Assembly: GCA_002279765.1 (NCBI GenBank)
Contig: NCCR01000044.1
Location: 1 to 34,360 of the forward strand
Origin: Verrucomicrobia bacterium 12-59-8
GTDB lineage: Bacteria; Verrucomicrobiota; Verrucomicrobiae; Verrucomicrobiales; Verrucomicrobiaceae
Length of the DNA stretch: 34,360 nucleotides
Direction: 5' to 3'
Shown here: piece by piece, positions 1 to 8,158 of the stretch
Numbering within the stretch: position 1 is the stretch's first letter
How the letters are laid out: the number at the start of each line of letters is the position of its first letter
The notes under the pieces: model-generated
The model's input: only the letters and a program-made list of their open reading frames with translations
Databases searched by the model: none
Told to the model about the DNA's origin: nothing
Program-made: the position numbers and the translations under genes

Positions 1-1
1 C

Positions 2-256
2 GACTCCGAATTCGACACCGTCACGAGCTGCTGCCCGGTGCCGATCGTGATCGCCGGTGGCAAGAAGCTGCCAGAACTCGACGCACTGCAAATGTGCGCT
101 AACGCCATCGCTCAGGGAGCCAGCGGCGTGGACATGGGCCGCAACATCTTCCAGAGCGACGCCCCAGTGGCGATGATGCAGGCCGTCCAAGGCGTCGTCC
201 ACGGCGGCCTCAGCGCTGAGCAGGGCTTTGCGCTCTACAACGACTTGAAGAAGTAA
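2..256 (+). CDS. lsrF: LsrF-like class I aldolase/thiolase, 3' end only
   Basis: The gene enters from the left edge, so only about the last 84 codons are seen. The sequence includes [25 protein letters not shown] and an AVVHGG segment, which match the C-terminal phosphate-binding part of the LsrF branch of DeoC/LacD-type class I aldolases. In enteric bacteria LsrF transfers an acetyl group from phosphorylated autoinducer-2 breakdown product to CoA. In other phyla members of this branch may act on other phosphorylated sugars, so the substrate here is open. The Schiff-base lysine would lie upstream of the window and cannot be checked. A strong hairpin follows ten bases after the stop, and dhaL lies on the same strand 110 bases further on, which suggests a sugar-phosphate catabolic locus. 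Confidence 0.85.
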   Translation, partial: DSEFDTVTSCCPVPIVIAGGKKLPELDALQMCANAIAQGASGVDMGRNIFQSDAPVAMMQAVQGVVHGGLSAEQGFALYNDLKK

Positions 257-265
257 GCAGTCACA

Positions 266-296
266 CAGGAGAGGGATCGTCCCGATCCCTCTCCTG
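266..296 (+). terminator. Strong stem-loop after the aldolase gene
   Basis: CAGGAGAGGGATCG at 266-279 pairs perfectly with 283-296 across a three-base loop, a 14-bp stem. It begins ten bases after the stop codon. No long T-run follows (the next bases are CCTTCACCC), so it may slow or protect transcripts rather than act as a textbook intrinsic terminator. Confidence 0.75.
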
Positions 297-366
297 CCTT
301 CACCCTGTGCGCCTCCAAACCGGGGCTCAAGATAATCCACCAACCACGTCTGCTTTTTCTCCTTCC

Positions 367-999
367 ATGGAACTCAAACCCAATCAAGTGCGGCTCATGA
401 TGCTGCAAGTCGCCGATGCCATCATCGCCGCTGAACCGATGCTCTCCCAAGCCGACCGCGATCTCGGCGATGGCGACCACGGCCTCGGCATGAAGCGCGG
501 CATGGAAGCCGTCAAAGCCCAGCTTGAGCCCATGGATCCCGCCAGCGCGGAGCAGGTCTTCGTCACCACCGGCACAGCCATGATGACCAGCATGGGCGGT
601 GCCTCCGGTGCCCTCTTCGGCACCGTCTATCGCGCCGGTGGCAAAGCTCTCGCAGGGCGTCCAGCCTTCGATGCCGAAGCCCTCGCCCTCCTCCTCGAAG
701 CCGCCCTCGAAGGCGTCATGAAACGCGGTGGTGCCAAGCCCGGCGACAAAACCATGATCGACGCCCTCGCTCCCGCCGCCACCAAAGCACGAGAATCCGT
801 CGGCCTTTCACTCACAGCAGCCCTGACCGCCGTCGCCGTCGCCGCCGAAGCCGGCAAAGAAGCCAGCAAGGCCATGATCGCCCAGTTCGGCCGCGCCAAA
901 ACCCTCGGCGAAGCCTGCCTCGGCTTCCCCGACGCCGGCGCCTGCTCCGTCGTCATCATGCTCAGCACGATGCGGGACTTTGTAACCTGCGGAGCTTGA
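367..999 (+). CDS. dhaL: Dihydroxyacetone kinase, ADP/ATP-binding subunit DhaL-like
   Basis: The 210-residue product has the length and motifs of DhaL, the nucleotide-binding half of dihydroxyacetone-type kinases. Asp30, Asp35 and Asp37 in ADRDLGDGDHG form the known metal-binding triad that holds the two Mg ions and the nucleotide. The GGASGALFGT loop and GDKTMIDAL are further DhaL signatures. ATG at 367 is preferred over GTG at 307 because the family begins close to this point and the upstream codons look non-coding. No DhaK-like substrate subunit is visible; it may lie left of the window, before the LsrF-like gene. In that setting the pair could act on dihydroxyacetone or on a tetrulose such as erythrulose, but this is inference. 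DhaL can receive phosphate from ATP or, in PTS-type systems, from DhaM; no DhaM is seen here. Confidence 0.88.
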   Translation: MELKPNQVRLMMLQVADAIIAAEPMLSQADRDLGDGDHGLGMKRGMEAVKAQLEPMDPASAEQVFVTTGTAMMTSMGGASGALFGTVYRAGGKALAGRPAFDAEALALLLEAALEGVMKRGGAKPGDKTMIDALAPAATKARESVGLSLTAALTAVAVAAEAGKEASKAMIAQFGRAKTLGEACLGFPDAGACSVVIMLSTMRDFVTCGA

Positions 1000-1007
1000 T
1001 TCAACAG

Positions 1008-1022
1008 CAGGATAAAATCCTG
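1008..1022 (+). terminator. Short hairpin after dhaL
   Basis: CAGGAT at 1008-1013 and ATCCTG at 1017-1022 form a 6-bp stem with an AAA loop, nine bases after the dhaL stop. A loose T-rich run (GGTTTCCCCTT) follows. It is a weak terminator candidate that would separate dhaL from the sigma factor gene. Confidence 0.35.
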
Positions 1023-1060
1023 TCCGGTTTCCCCTTCCCGCGTGAGATAGTGCCAGACGC

Positions 1061-1594
1061 ATGAACACGCATGAGACCCAGGCTGCACAGGTTTTCCTCG
1101 CCCATCACGATTTTGTGAGGGGCGTGGCGTTGAAGTATGCGCCCTGGCCGGGACTGATGGAGGACATCGCGCAGCAGGTTTTTTTGGAGTTCATGGCGAA
1201 GGAGTCCCAGTGGGATCTGAGCACGGACGCACGTCCATTGCTGGCGACGATGACCCGCCACATCGCCATGCGGCAGTGGCGCGAGCGCACACGGCAGCAG
1301 CCGGAGGTGGTGCAAAAGCTGGCCGATCACATCCGCCTGCTCGCCGAGGAACGTGAAGCCCCGCCGCGCTACGAAGAGGAGATCAGCGTGCTGCGCACCT
1401 GCCTGCAAAAGCTACCAGAGAAAAGCCGCGAGCTGGTGGAACTCTACTACTACAACGACATCGGCACGCCGCAGATCGCGGATCAGATCAACATGAAGGC
1501 TGACACCGTCTGCCGCGCCCTCTCCCGCGTGCGAGAAAAACTGCGCGAGTGCATTGAGCGCTCGACCAACCAAGGGGGCCCCGCACATGCCTGA
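1061..1594 (+). CDS. ECF-type RNA polymerase sigma-70 family factor
   Basis: The 177-residue protein has region 2 at about residues 15-45 (FVRGVALKYAPW, then DIAQQVFLEFM, the core-binding helix) and region 4 at about 120-168 (LPEKSRELVELYYYNDIGTPQIAD, then a helix-turn-helix with VCRALSRVREKL). This layout fits the sigma factors common in Planctomycetes and Verrucomicrobia that sit beside FecR/LamG proteins. It should direct transcription of a small regulon. The stop codon overlaps the start of the next gene by eight bases, so the two are translationally coupled. The partner looks like its membrane anti-sigma factor, so activity is probably controlled at the envelope. Confidence 0.93.
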   Translation: MNTHETQAAQVFLAHHDFVRGVALKYAPWPGLMEDIAQQVFLEFMAKESQWDLSTDARPLLATMTRHIAMRQWRERTRQQPEVVQKLADHIRLLAEEREAPPRYEEEISVLRTCLQKLPEKSRELVELYYYNDIGTPQIADQINMKADTVCRALSRVREKLRECIERSTNQGGPAHA

Positions 1595-3107
1595 CACCGA
1601 CACTTTAATCCAGCACTACCTCGAAGGCACCCTCACCACGGCCGAAGCGGAGGAGTTGCATGAGCTGCTGAAAGCACAGCCGGAGCTGGGCGAGCGCCTG
1701 CTCCAGCAGTTCGACATGGATGCGATGCTGCGTGCGACGAAGCCGCTTGTGGCAGACAACCTCATCCGTCCCGCGCTGCTGCCCAAGCGCCGCTTCACCT
1801 TCGCCACCGTCACCAGCGTGGCTGCCATGGCGGCCTGCATCACGCTGCTGGGCACCTGGTTGATGAATGCCGCATTGAATCTACGACCCGAGGCCGAGGA
1901 GACAACGGCCTCCGTGGCCGTGCTGACGCGGGGCGTAAATCTGGAATGGGACTCTGCAACCATCACCCCCGGCACGCCGCTTTCTCCCGGCTGGCTCAAA
2001 CTGAAATCCGGCATCGCGCAGATTGAGTTTTATCAAGGGGCCCGCGTCCTGATCGAAGGCCCCGCTGAATTGCAGCTCGTGTCCTCCGGCGAAGCCACCT
2101 GCACACGCGGCAAACTCAGCGCCCAGGTGCCGCCGCAGGCCAAGGGCTTCCGCATCAACACGCCCAAAGGCACCATCGTCGATCTCGGCACCGAGTTCGG
2201 GCTGGATGTGAGCGCTGCGAATGAGGAGGTGCATGTGTTCAAAGGCGAGGTCGAGCTGCATCAGCCTGATGTGACCATGAAGTCCCTCAAGGAAGGCCAG
2301 GCCATGGCGATTGCAGGCAACACCGCCATGCTCTCCGCGAATGCGTCGAGCTTTGCCTCGCTCAACGAGCTGGACGCCCGCAGCGCGATCTCCCAGCGCT
2401 TCCAGTTTGAAAAGTGGCTGGCCTCCAGCTCCAAACTGAACGCCGATGCCGGACTGCGGCTGCGCTTTGATTTTCAGGATGACGAAGGCTCGCGCTCCCT
2501 TCGCAATCACGCGGTGAACGGCACCCAGATTTCTGACGGCAGCATCGTCGGTGCCTCATGGACCACGGGCCGCTGGCCGGGCAAGCGCGCCCTCGAATTC
2601 CGCAACGTAAGCGACCGCGTGCGCCTGAACATTCCCGGCGAAACCCAAACCCTGACCATGGCCGTCAGAGTGCGCGTCAACGGCCTCGACCGCACCTTCA
2701 ACTCCCTCTTCATGTCAGAAGGATGGGGCGACCGCAAAATCCACTGGCAGATCACCCGGGAGGGCAAAGTGCGCCTCGGCATCGCCGGCAGCAATGGCGC
2801 AGGCCATGCCGACCATGACACCCCCGTGTTCTTCACACCCGAACGCTTTGGCCGCTGGACCCATCTGGCTGTCGTGTTTGATCCCGCAGCCAAAGAGGTG
2901 CGGCACTACGCCAACGGCGAACTGCTAACACGCTCCACCCTCAAGGACACCGAGGCCCTGAAGATCGGCATCGCCGAACTCGGCAACTGGAACGACCGCC
3001 GCAGTTCCGGCGGTGTCGCCATCCGCCACCTCAGCGGCGCGATGGATGAGTTCGCCCTGTGGGACCGAGCCCTGAGCGATGCGGAGATTGCTGCACTGGC
3101 GAAGTGA
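1587..3107 (+). CDS. FecR-domain, LamG-domain membrane protein, probable anti-sigma factor
   Basis: The 506-residue protein starts at ATG 1587, after the purine-rich AAGGGGG at 1572-1578; a TTG 33 bases upstream is less likely. Residues 1-50 are a helical N-terminus with the TLIQHYLEGTLTTAEAEEL pattern of cytoplasmic anti-sigma segments. Residues about 70-93 form one membrane helix. Residues about 107-230 are a FecR-like beta domain (GFRINTPKGTIVDLGTEFG). Residues about 290-505 are a concanavalin A/LamG-like jelly-roll (GKRALEFRNVSDRV, MDEFALWDRALSDAEI). The topology places FecR and LamG outside the cytoplasm, where LamG may bind a glycan or protein ligand and transmit a signal to the coupled sigma factor. 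The signal and regulon are unknown. Confidence 0.9.
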   Translation: MPDTDTLIQHYLEGTLTTAEAEELHELLKAQPELGERLLQQFDMDAMLRATKPLVADNLIRPALLPKRRFTFATVTSVAAMAACITLLGTWLMNAALNLRPEAEETTASVAVLTRGVNLEWDSATITPGTPLSPGWLKLKSGIAQIEFYQGARVLIEGPAELQLVSSGEATCTRGKLSAQVPPQAKGFRINTPKGTIVDLGTEFGLDVSAANEEVHVFKGEVELHQPDVTMKSLKEGQAMAIAGNTAMLSANASSFASLNELDARSAISQRFQFEKWLASSSKLNADAGLRLRFDFQDDEGSRSLRNHAVNGTQISDGSIVGASWTTGRWPGKRALEFRNVSDRVRLNIPGETQTLTMAVRVRVNGLDRTFNSLFMSEGWGDRKIHWQITREGKVRLGIAGSNGAGHADHDTPVFFTPERFGRWTHLAVVFDPAAKEVRHYANGELLTRSTLKDTEALKIGIAELGNWNDRRSSGGVAIRHLSGAMDEFALWDRALSDAEIAALAK

Positions 3108-3192
3108 CGTGTGGAAATCACGAATGGTAGCAGCATCATCTCGATGCCTCCAGCTCGCGGGGAATGCGGCGACATTGCAATGCAGGTGATGA

Positions 3193-3276
3193 TTGACCCG
3201 TTGTGTCTTCCCTCATGCGTATGTGGGTTACAACACTGATCACCGCGTGCAGAAGTTTGAAATCGTCGAGAAGTAA
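3193..3276 (+). pseudogene. Possible orphan C-terminal tail of an NHL-repeat protein
   Basis: This short open stretch encodes AYVGYNTDHRVQKFEIVEK just before a stop. It resembles the last blade of NHL-type beta-propellers, in which HRVQKF is typical. A stop codon at 3190-3192 lies directly upstream in frame and no start codon is apparent. It could be the remnant of a deleted gene between the FecR/LamG gene and the ThuA-like gene. The match is short and could be chance. Confidence 0.3.
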
Positions 3277-3292
3277 GCTCTGAATTGTCTTT

Positions 3293-4081
3293 ATGCACAC
3301 CGCCCCCATCCGCGTCACCATCTGGAACGAATTTGTCCACGAGCGGCAGAATCCCACCGTCGCCGCCATTTATCCCGACGGCATTCATGGGGCGCTGGCG
3401 GAGGCGCTGTCAAAGCATGGCGATTTCCATGTTCACACGGCCACGCTGGAGGAACCGGAGCAGGGACTGCCGCCGGTGGTGCTGGACCAGACCGACGTGC
3501 TGCTGTGGTGGGGTCATGCGGCGCATGATCAGGTGAGCGATGAGCTGGTCACGCGCGTGCAGGAGCGTGTGCTCGCGGGCATGGGGCTGATCGTTTTACA
3601 CTCGGGCCATTTCTCCAAGGTCTTCAAGCGCCTCATGGGCACGAGCTGCGCGCTGCGCTGGCGCGAGGCGGGAGAGCGGGAGCGTGTGTGGGTGATCCAT
3701 CCGGGCCATCCCATCGCGGCGGGGCTGGGCGACTGCATCGAGATCGAGCACTCGGAAATGTATGGCGAGCCCTTCGGCATTCCGACGCCTGACGAGCTGG
3801 TTTTTGTCTCCTGGTTCCAAGGCGGCGAAGTGATGCGCAGCGGGGCGACGTGGACGCGCGGCAGCGGGCGCATATTTTACTTCAGCCCTGGGCACGAGGT
3901 CTATCCCATCTACCACCTGCCGGACGTGCAGCGCGTGATCGCCAACGGCATCCGCTGGGCACGCCCTCAAGGAGCGGAGGCAAACTCGCCACGCCACGTG
4001 CCAGTGGAGCAAGCGAGGGAGAAGATCGAAGTACGCGGCGGCACCGTGCATCAAGAAGACGGCCAGTTGGTCGGGCATTGA
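3293..4081 (+). CDS. ThuA-like (trehalose utilisation) domain protein
   Basis: The 262-residue protein has the ThuA fold throughout: an N-terminal strand with IRVTIWNEF, a strand-turn [18 protein letters not shown], the helix-strand [16 protein letters not shown], then [26 protein letters not shown] and a C-terminal [17 protein letters not shown]. ThuA proteins belong to the class I glutamine amidotransferase-like superfamily and occur in sugar catabolism loci, where ThuA has been linked to conversion of trehalose and sucrose to 3-keto derivatives. No signal peptide is present, so it is probably cytoplasmic. It stands alone on this strand with no sugar dehydrogenase nearby. Family assignment is firm, substrate is not. 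Confidence 0.88.
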   Translation: MHTAPIRVTIWNEFVHERQNPTVAAIYPDGIHGALAEALSKHGDFHVHTATLEEPEQGLPPVVLDQTDVLLWWGHAAHDQVSDELVTRVQERVLAGMGLIVLHSGHFSKVFKRLMGTSCALRWREAGERERVWVIHPGHPIAAGLGDCIEIEHSEMYGEPFGIPTPDELVFVSWFQGGEVMRSGATWTRGSGRIFYFSPGHEVYPIYHLPDVQRVIANGIRWARPQGAEANSPRHVPVEQAREKIEVRGGTVHQEDGQLVGH

Positions 4082-4316
4082 CGGCTGAGGAAGGATAGAC
4101 CTCCGGACTAACCACGGCCTGTGACATCCCGCCTCCAGCTACGACCAGCGGTTCATGTCGGCGAAGTCGAGGGGCGAGAGCGGTGTTTCCATGATATTTG
4201 GCGATCATAGAAATGCACGCCCCCAAGAGGCGAGCCAAAACATGCGCAGTCTTTTCCGCCAGCCGCGTGATTCTTGCCGCGACTTTGCTGCTGAGGCGGC
4301 TTAAAGGTGTGACCAC

Positions 4317-4502
4317 ATGACTGACCTTGACCCTGAAACACTCGCCGTCCGCATCCGCCAGTCACTTGGCTGCAGCAAGGACCTGGCCGCAGACTACGTG
4401 AAGGGCATCAGCAATCCCCCCGAGATCATCCACGGCAAAATCGTCGTGCGTGATCCCGAAGGGCGCATTGTCGCGCGTGTGCCGGAAAGCGTGCTGGCTT
4501 AA
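4317..4502 (+). CDS. Small hypothetical protein, 61 residues
   Basis: The gene begins at ATG 4317 with an AAAGGTG element about eight bases upstream. The product has an N-terminal helix with MTDLDPETLAVRIRQSL, a GCSKDLAADYVKGISNPPEI segment, and a predicted beta hairpin containing IVVRDPEGRIVARVPESVLA. I recognise no family. The good ribosome site and the ordered hydrophobic pattern support real coding. It converges with the 3D-domain gene, and the two stop codons share the bases TTAA at 4499-4502, so little or no room exists for a terminator between them. Confidence 0.62.
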   Translation: MTDLDPETLAVRIRQSLGCSKDLAADYVKGISNPPEIIHGKIVVRDPEGRIVARVPESVLA

Positions 4503-5062
4503 GCCGGACGAGATTCGATGCGGGCGACCATCTCGCGCACATGCCAGGCTTTGTAGGCGCGGGGCTTCAAAATGGCGAGGCTCTTGGCAAACGAACCCCA
4601 CTTGAGAACGCGAATGGTCACGCGGCGCGTGCCCCAGTTGTTCATCATGCCGAAGGTCGGCTTGTAGAGATCAATGGTCTTCGTGCCCACGAGTGCGGAA
4701 CCGTAGTCATCGACGACGTAGATCGAGGAATCGCCCTGGATCTGGAACACCGTACCCACCGGGTAGATGGACCAGTCAGCCGCGGCACTGCGGATCTGGC
4801 CGTGCTTGAGCAAAGTACCGACTGCCGTGCGGGCACCGTACTCGATGTGGTCGCTTTCGTCGTGAGTGTAGGCGGTTGTCTTGACGCCTGCAATGACCTG
4901 GCCTGGAGTGCCAGCTGGGATTGTGGTTGAGCTTTTAACTTCTTCCGCAGTAGCGGAGACGCACATAGCAGCGAGGCACAGGAGGGTGGTTGGATTCAAT
5001 CGGTCGGTTGGTTGTTGGGTCACGCTCGACCAGATGGGGGGCCCGGTCAGAGGGGCGCGCAT
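4499..5062 (-). CDS. Secreted 3D-domain (double-psi beta-barrel) protein
   Basis: The 187-residue product, read from ATG 5062, has a signal-peptide-like segment ending near residue 40 (TTLLCLAAMCVSATAEE). The mature part has the 3D domain: TTAYTHDESDH, GTLLKHGQIRSAAADWSIYPVGTVFQIQG in pieces, and the signature VDDYGSALVGTKTIDLY around residues 115-133, holding the aspartates that name the domain. 3D domains share the fold of MltA/RlpA-type lytic transglycosylases and act on peptidoglycan. A TTG start at 5119 would add 19 residues but is less likely. The gene is isolated from the leftward genes upstream by about 100 bases. Confidence 0.82.
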   Translation of the reverse strand: MRAPLTGPPIWSSVTQQPTDRLNPTTLLCLAAMCVSATAEEVKSSTTIPAGTPGQVIAGVKTTAYTHDESDHIEYGARTAVGTLLKHGQIRSAAADWSIYPVGTVFQIQGDSSIYVVDDYGSALVGTKTIDLYKPTFGMMNNWGTRRVTIRVLKWGSFAKSLAILKPRAYKAWHVREMVARIESRPA

Positions 5063-5164
5063 GGTGTCGAGTTCACCGTACCTGTCAACGCGAGGATTTG
5101 TAGCCGGTGCGGGTCCCAAAACAGGACTTTAGACAGCTCTAAGGGTGAATTTAGCGCCACTACG

Positions 5165-6502
5165 TCACTTCAAACGAAGAACTGCCCCGTAAGCCTCGGC
5201 TCCGCCGGGGGACGCCATGGTCTGGCCGCCGAATGTCGCAGGTGCGACACAAGCCCCCGAAAAAACTAACCTTCCGGAGGGGTGCCAGGCCATGCAGTAG
5301 GCATTGTCGCCCTTGATTCCGCCAGTTTGGACGAGCCATTCGAGGCCTCCTTTCGAGTCAAAAGCAGCGGTGAAGATGTCAGTGGCGCCCTGCGTCTTGA
5401 GTGTCTGTCCGGCAAAGGTGGCGGTGTCAGAAAACTCACCTGTCACGAAGCAACGCCCCGTGTTGTCTGTGGCGACGCCAAGGCAGTAGTCGGTGGCGGG
5501 GCCTTGGAGAACGTGGCTCCAGACGAGTTTGCCTTCAGGGCTGTAGTGCGCGAGCACGCCATCGTTGTCCTTGTCGCCGGTGGTGTGCATGGGGCCTCCA
5601 TTGAGCACGCCTTTGAACATACCTGCGCACCAGGTGCGACCTGTGGCATCGGCGGTGATTTCATGGAAGCCAGCGCTCGGTACACCTGGGAGGGTGGCGG
5701 CCCAAACGCCTTCGCCATTGGGCGTAAGTTTCAACACGATCCCGGCCTGGGATTTGGATTCCAAGTTCACGCCATCCATCGCTCCAGCACCGCTGCCGCT
5801 GCCTCCTATATAGATACAGCCGCTGGCATCGACGCCGAGACCATGCCCGCTGCCAGAGAATTTGCCGCCTGTTGCCTTCACCCACTTCAGATTGCCTGCC
5901 GCGTCATACTTGGCGCAGAAGATCGGGCGTGTGGTGCTGCCGGCATTGACGGTGACATCGCCGAACTTGGCCTCGCCAGCGATGGCACCGGTGACAACGA
6001 TGTCGCCCTTGGAATCGACCACGATGCCGTGGCCGTAGTCGTAGCCTTTGCCACCTGCCGTTTTGATCCAAATCAGCGCACCGAGTGTGTCGTATTTGGC
6101 AATAAAGACGTCATAATCACCCGCGTTTGGCAGGGTCTGGCCATTGGCCTGGGCATCGGTGCTTTGGTAGTGGCCGGTGACGTAGGCATTGCCGACGGCA
6201 TCGGTGGCCACGCCATAGCCGCGATCCACCTGACTGCCGCCGAGACTGCGGACCCAGAGGAATTTTCCGGTTGGGGAGACTTTGGTGAGGAAGAAATCTG
6301 TGCTGCCGAGGCCGGTGCGCTTGAGGTCGCCGAAGGTGCCGTCGTCGGTGGTTTCGCCGGCGAGGAAGACATTGCCTTCGCGGTCAAAGGTCACGGCACG
6401 GGTCTTGTCGTTTTTGGCTCCGCCACCTGCGGCGACCCACTCGAAGGTGGGTGTGGCGGCGTGGAGGGAGGTGGCGAGGAGGGCGAGGCAGAGCGGGCGC
6501 AT
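5165..6502 (-). CDS. Secreted SBBP-type beta-propeller repeat protein
   Basis: The 445-residue protein begins with a signal peptide (MRPLCLALLATSLHAA). The rest is a chain of about 55-residue repeats with recurring motifs such as TDFFLTKVSPTGKFLWVRSLGG, AVGNAYVTGHY, DVFIAKYDTLGALIWIKTAGG and GRCFVTGEFSDTATFAGQ in shorter pieces, characteristic of SBBP (seven-bladed beta-propeller) repeats. Such proteins are exported and may mediate adhesion or ligand binding; no enzyme motif is seen. It begins nine bases after the stop of the NIPSNAP gene, so the two form a leftward operon. The high GC opposite strand produces a long shadow frame that is not a gene. Confidence 0.85.
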   Translation of the reverse strand: MRPLCLALLATSLHAATPTFEWVAAGGGAKNDKTRAVTFDREGNVFLAGETTDDGTFGDLKRTGLGSTDFFLTKVSPTGKFLWVRSLGGSQVDRGYGVATDAVGNAYVTGHYQSTDAQANGQTLPNAGDYDVFIAKYDTLGALIWIKTAGGKGYDYGHGIVVDSKGDIVVTGAIAGEAKFGDVTVNAGSTTRPIFCAKYDAAGNLKWVKATGGKFSGSGHGLGVDASGCIYIGGSGSGAGAMDGVNLESKSQAGIVLKLTPNGEGVWAATLPGVPSAGFHEITADATGRTWCAGMFKGVLNGGPMHTTGDKDNDGVLAHYSPEGKLVWSHVLQGPATDYCLGVATDNTGRCFVTGEFSDTATFAGQTLKTQGATDIFTAAFDSKGGLEWLVQTGGIKGDNAYCMAWHPSGRLVFSGACVAPATFGGQTMASPGGAEAYGAVLRLK

Positions 6503-6511
6503 GTTACAGGC

Positions 6512-7309
6512 TTACTGGATGGGGGAGAAGTCGGTGGGCTTCATGTAGATGCTCTTCACGCCTTCGGTGAGGGGCTCGATGGTGAGGGAGCCGCCGTTGG
6601 CGGCTTCGCTGGCGGCCTTGGCTTTGACCCAGTCGGGGTCGGCGCGGAAGGCGGTGAAGGAGGCGAGGCCGGCTTCTTTGCTGTCGTGGGCGAGGATGTA
6701 GATGAGCTTTTGGCCGGCGCCTTTGTCGGCATCGGTCGGGGTCCAGTAGGCGAGATTGGTCATGCCGTGCTTGGTGAAGAGCTTCATGGTGTGGTCGCGG
6801 AAGCGGGAGTGGAGGGCGTCGAGCTTGCCGTCTTTGGTGGTGTAGGTGCGCATTTCGAAGACGCGTGGCTTGTCGCCTTTGGTGATGGCCACGGGCGGGG
6901 AGTAGTCCGTGGGGGTCATGAAGATCGACTCCGGCGGCTTGGCGAGGATTTTGCCGCCCTCTTCGCTGGCCTTGCGTGCGGCCTGCCATTCGGGATCTGC
7001 GCCGAAGGCTTTGAAGCTGGCCTTGGCGGCGTCGCGGCTCTGGTGTTCGAGGACGTAGATGAGGGTGGTTTTGGAGCCGTTCTCTTCATCCACCGGCACC
7101 CAGTAACCGATGTTTTTCATGCCGTGCTTTTCAAAGAGCTTGCAGGTGTGGTCGCGGAAGCGGGAGAGGAGGGCGTCGAGCTTGCCTTCGTTGCAGGTGT
7201 AGATGCGGAGTTCGTACACGGGGGAGGGCGCGGCGTCCGCGGCGGCGGCGTGCAGGAGCGGGGCGAAGAGACTGGAGAGAGCGAGGGCGAGAAAGGTGAG
7301 ACGGGTCAT
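6512..7309 (-). CDS. Secreted protein with two NIPSNAP domains
   Basis: The 265-residue product starts at ATG 7309 with a clear signal peptide (MTRLTFLALALSSLFAPLLHA). A TTG 39 bases further upstream would spoil the signal peptide. Two homologous NIPSNAP units follow, about residues 30-130 (VYELRIYTCNEGKLDALLSR) and about 140-262 (VFEMRTYTTKDGKLDALHSR). Both carry the pattern KHGMxNxxYW and a C-terminal MTPTDYSP or MKPTDFSP. NIPSNAP units are small ferredoxin-like barrels often found in secreted proteins of this phylum; their function is not settled. The gene is the first of a two-gene operon with the SBBP protein. Confidence 0.88.
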   Translation of the reverse strand: MTRLTFLALALSSLFAPLLHAAAADAAPSPVYELRIYTCNEGKLDALLSRFRDHTCKLFEKHGMKNIGYWVPVDEENGSKTTLIYVLEHQSRDAAKASFKAFGADPEWQAARKASEEGGKILAKPPESIFMTPTDYSPPVAITKGDKPRVFEMRTYTTKDGKLDALHSRFRDHTMKLFTKHGMTNLAYWTPTDADKGAGQKLIYILAHDSKEAGLASFTAFRADPDWVKAKAASEAANGGSLTIEPLTEGVKSIYMKPTDFSPIQ

Positions 7310-7397
7310 GAGGAATGAACATACGCCTCGGAAGGGAATGCTTATCAAGAAGCTGCTGCAAGGATCTCGCCAGCTTTATGAAAGTGCCGTGGATCCA

Positions 7398-7817
7398 TCA
7401 AGGACGCAGAATCTCGGGATCGCCCTGACGTCGGAGGGCTAGGAAGTCGTTGAGATTTAACGTATAGACCACTGTGACCCCAACTTTTCTGGCTGCCACG
7501 AGATGCGCGTAGTCGTACACAGCCCCACCACGAACACCATGCCGTCTTGCCTGAAGAAGCGCCTCCAGCAGTTCATCAGCATTCAGTTCAACGATCCGAA
7601 CAAGCGGTCTGACAGTCTGGCTCAGAAGTTGTGCTGCAAAATCAGCGTTTACTTTTATGCCGAGCCTGCCTCCAGTCAGTGTGGTGAAGGTTTCCATCAG
7701 AGCATGTGCATAAATGACACCCTCGCCTTTCAGCAACAAGGCCAGACATTCTGCATGCTGGTCTTCATCTCTTGAGAGTGCTGCGACGAGCACCGAGCTG
7801 TCCAGCAGGAAGCTCAT
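7398..7817 (-). CDS. vapC: PIN-domain ribonuclease toxin, VapC family
   Basis: The 139-residue product has the PIN fold with its acidic active site: Asp6 in LLDSSVLVAAL, Glu42 in AHALMETFTTL, Asp102 in GAVYDYAHL and the C-terminal LNLNDF (Asn121, Asp124). Known relatives are Mg-dependent endoribonucleases that cut tRNA or rRNA when the antitoxin is lost. The start codon overlaps the stop of the AbrB-type antitoxin gene by four bases (ATGA), the usual arrangement. Regulation should be by the antitoxin-toxin complex at the promoter upstream of the antitoxin. All four acidic positions are present, so the toxin is probably active. Confidence 0.9.
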   Translation of the reverse strand: MSFLLDSSVLVAALSRDEDQHAECLALLLKGEGVIYAHALMETFTTLTGGRLGIKVNADFAAQLLSQTVRPLVRIVELNADELLEALLQARRHGVRGGAVYDYAHLVAARKVGVTVVYTLNLNDFLALRRQGDPEILRP

Positions 7818-8083
7818 CGTCGGGCTGCGCGGGCGGCCAATTCATCACGCTCAGCACGCACAGCGGCGGCAGCATCCATTTTGATGCCAAACCTTGGCAA
7901 CACAAGGACTCCATTCTCGAACTCCCCTGCAGTCACTTCAGGCAGATCGTCCTTCACAATTTCAATGCGCCCCTCTGTAATCTCCGCCCAAATACGAATG
8001 CCAGGCTTGGCACCGAAGACGTCCCGCAGGGACTCCGGCATATCGATCTTCCCGGCATCATCAATGGTCAGCATCGCGGTCAT
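7814..8083 (-). CDS. vapB: AbrB/SpoVT-type antitoxin partner of the PIN toxin
   Basis: The 89-residue product read from ATG 8083 has the swapped-hairpin AbrB fold at its N-terminus: MLTIDDAGKIDMPESLRDVFGAKPG, then IRIWAEITEGRIEIV as separate segments. The C-terminal half (FGIKMDAAAAVRAERDELAARAARR) is the toxin-binding tail. ATG at 8074 is a possible alternative start, and TTG at 8155 would add a tail without homology. It precedes and overlaps the PIN toxin gene. The next module's toxin gene ends 75 bases upstream on the same strand, so co-transcription of the two modules is possible. Confidence 0.87.
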   Translation of the reverse strand: MTAMLTIDDAGKIDMPESLRDVFGAKPGIRIWAEITEGRIEIVKDDLPEVTAGEFENGVLVLPRFGIKMDAAAAVRAERDELAARAARR

Positions 8084-8158
8084 GGGTTGATTTTGCCACT
8101 CAAAGAGATGATCCGCAAGCGCGGCGTCCCTACCCGGCGGCGGCGAGGATGCCATGGA

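Noticed and set aside
4139..4192. 17-codon minus-strand frame METPLSPLDFADMNRWS
   Set aside because: It has a start and a stop and an appealing pattern, but it is too short, without a ribosome site or known relatives, to call a gene.
5282..7318. 678-codon open frame on the plus strand
   Set aside because: It lies entirely antisense to the SBBP and NIPSNAP genes, which have signal peptides and clear repeats. Its Gly/Ala/Glu/Val-rich composition is that of a GC-rich shadow frame.
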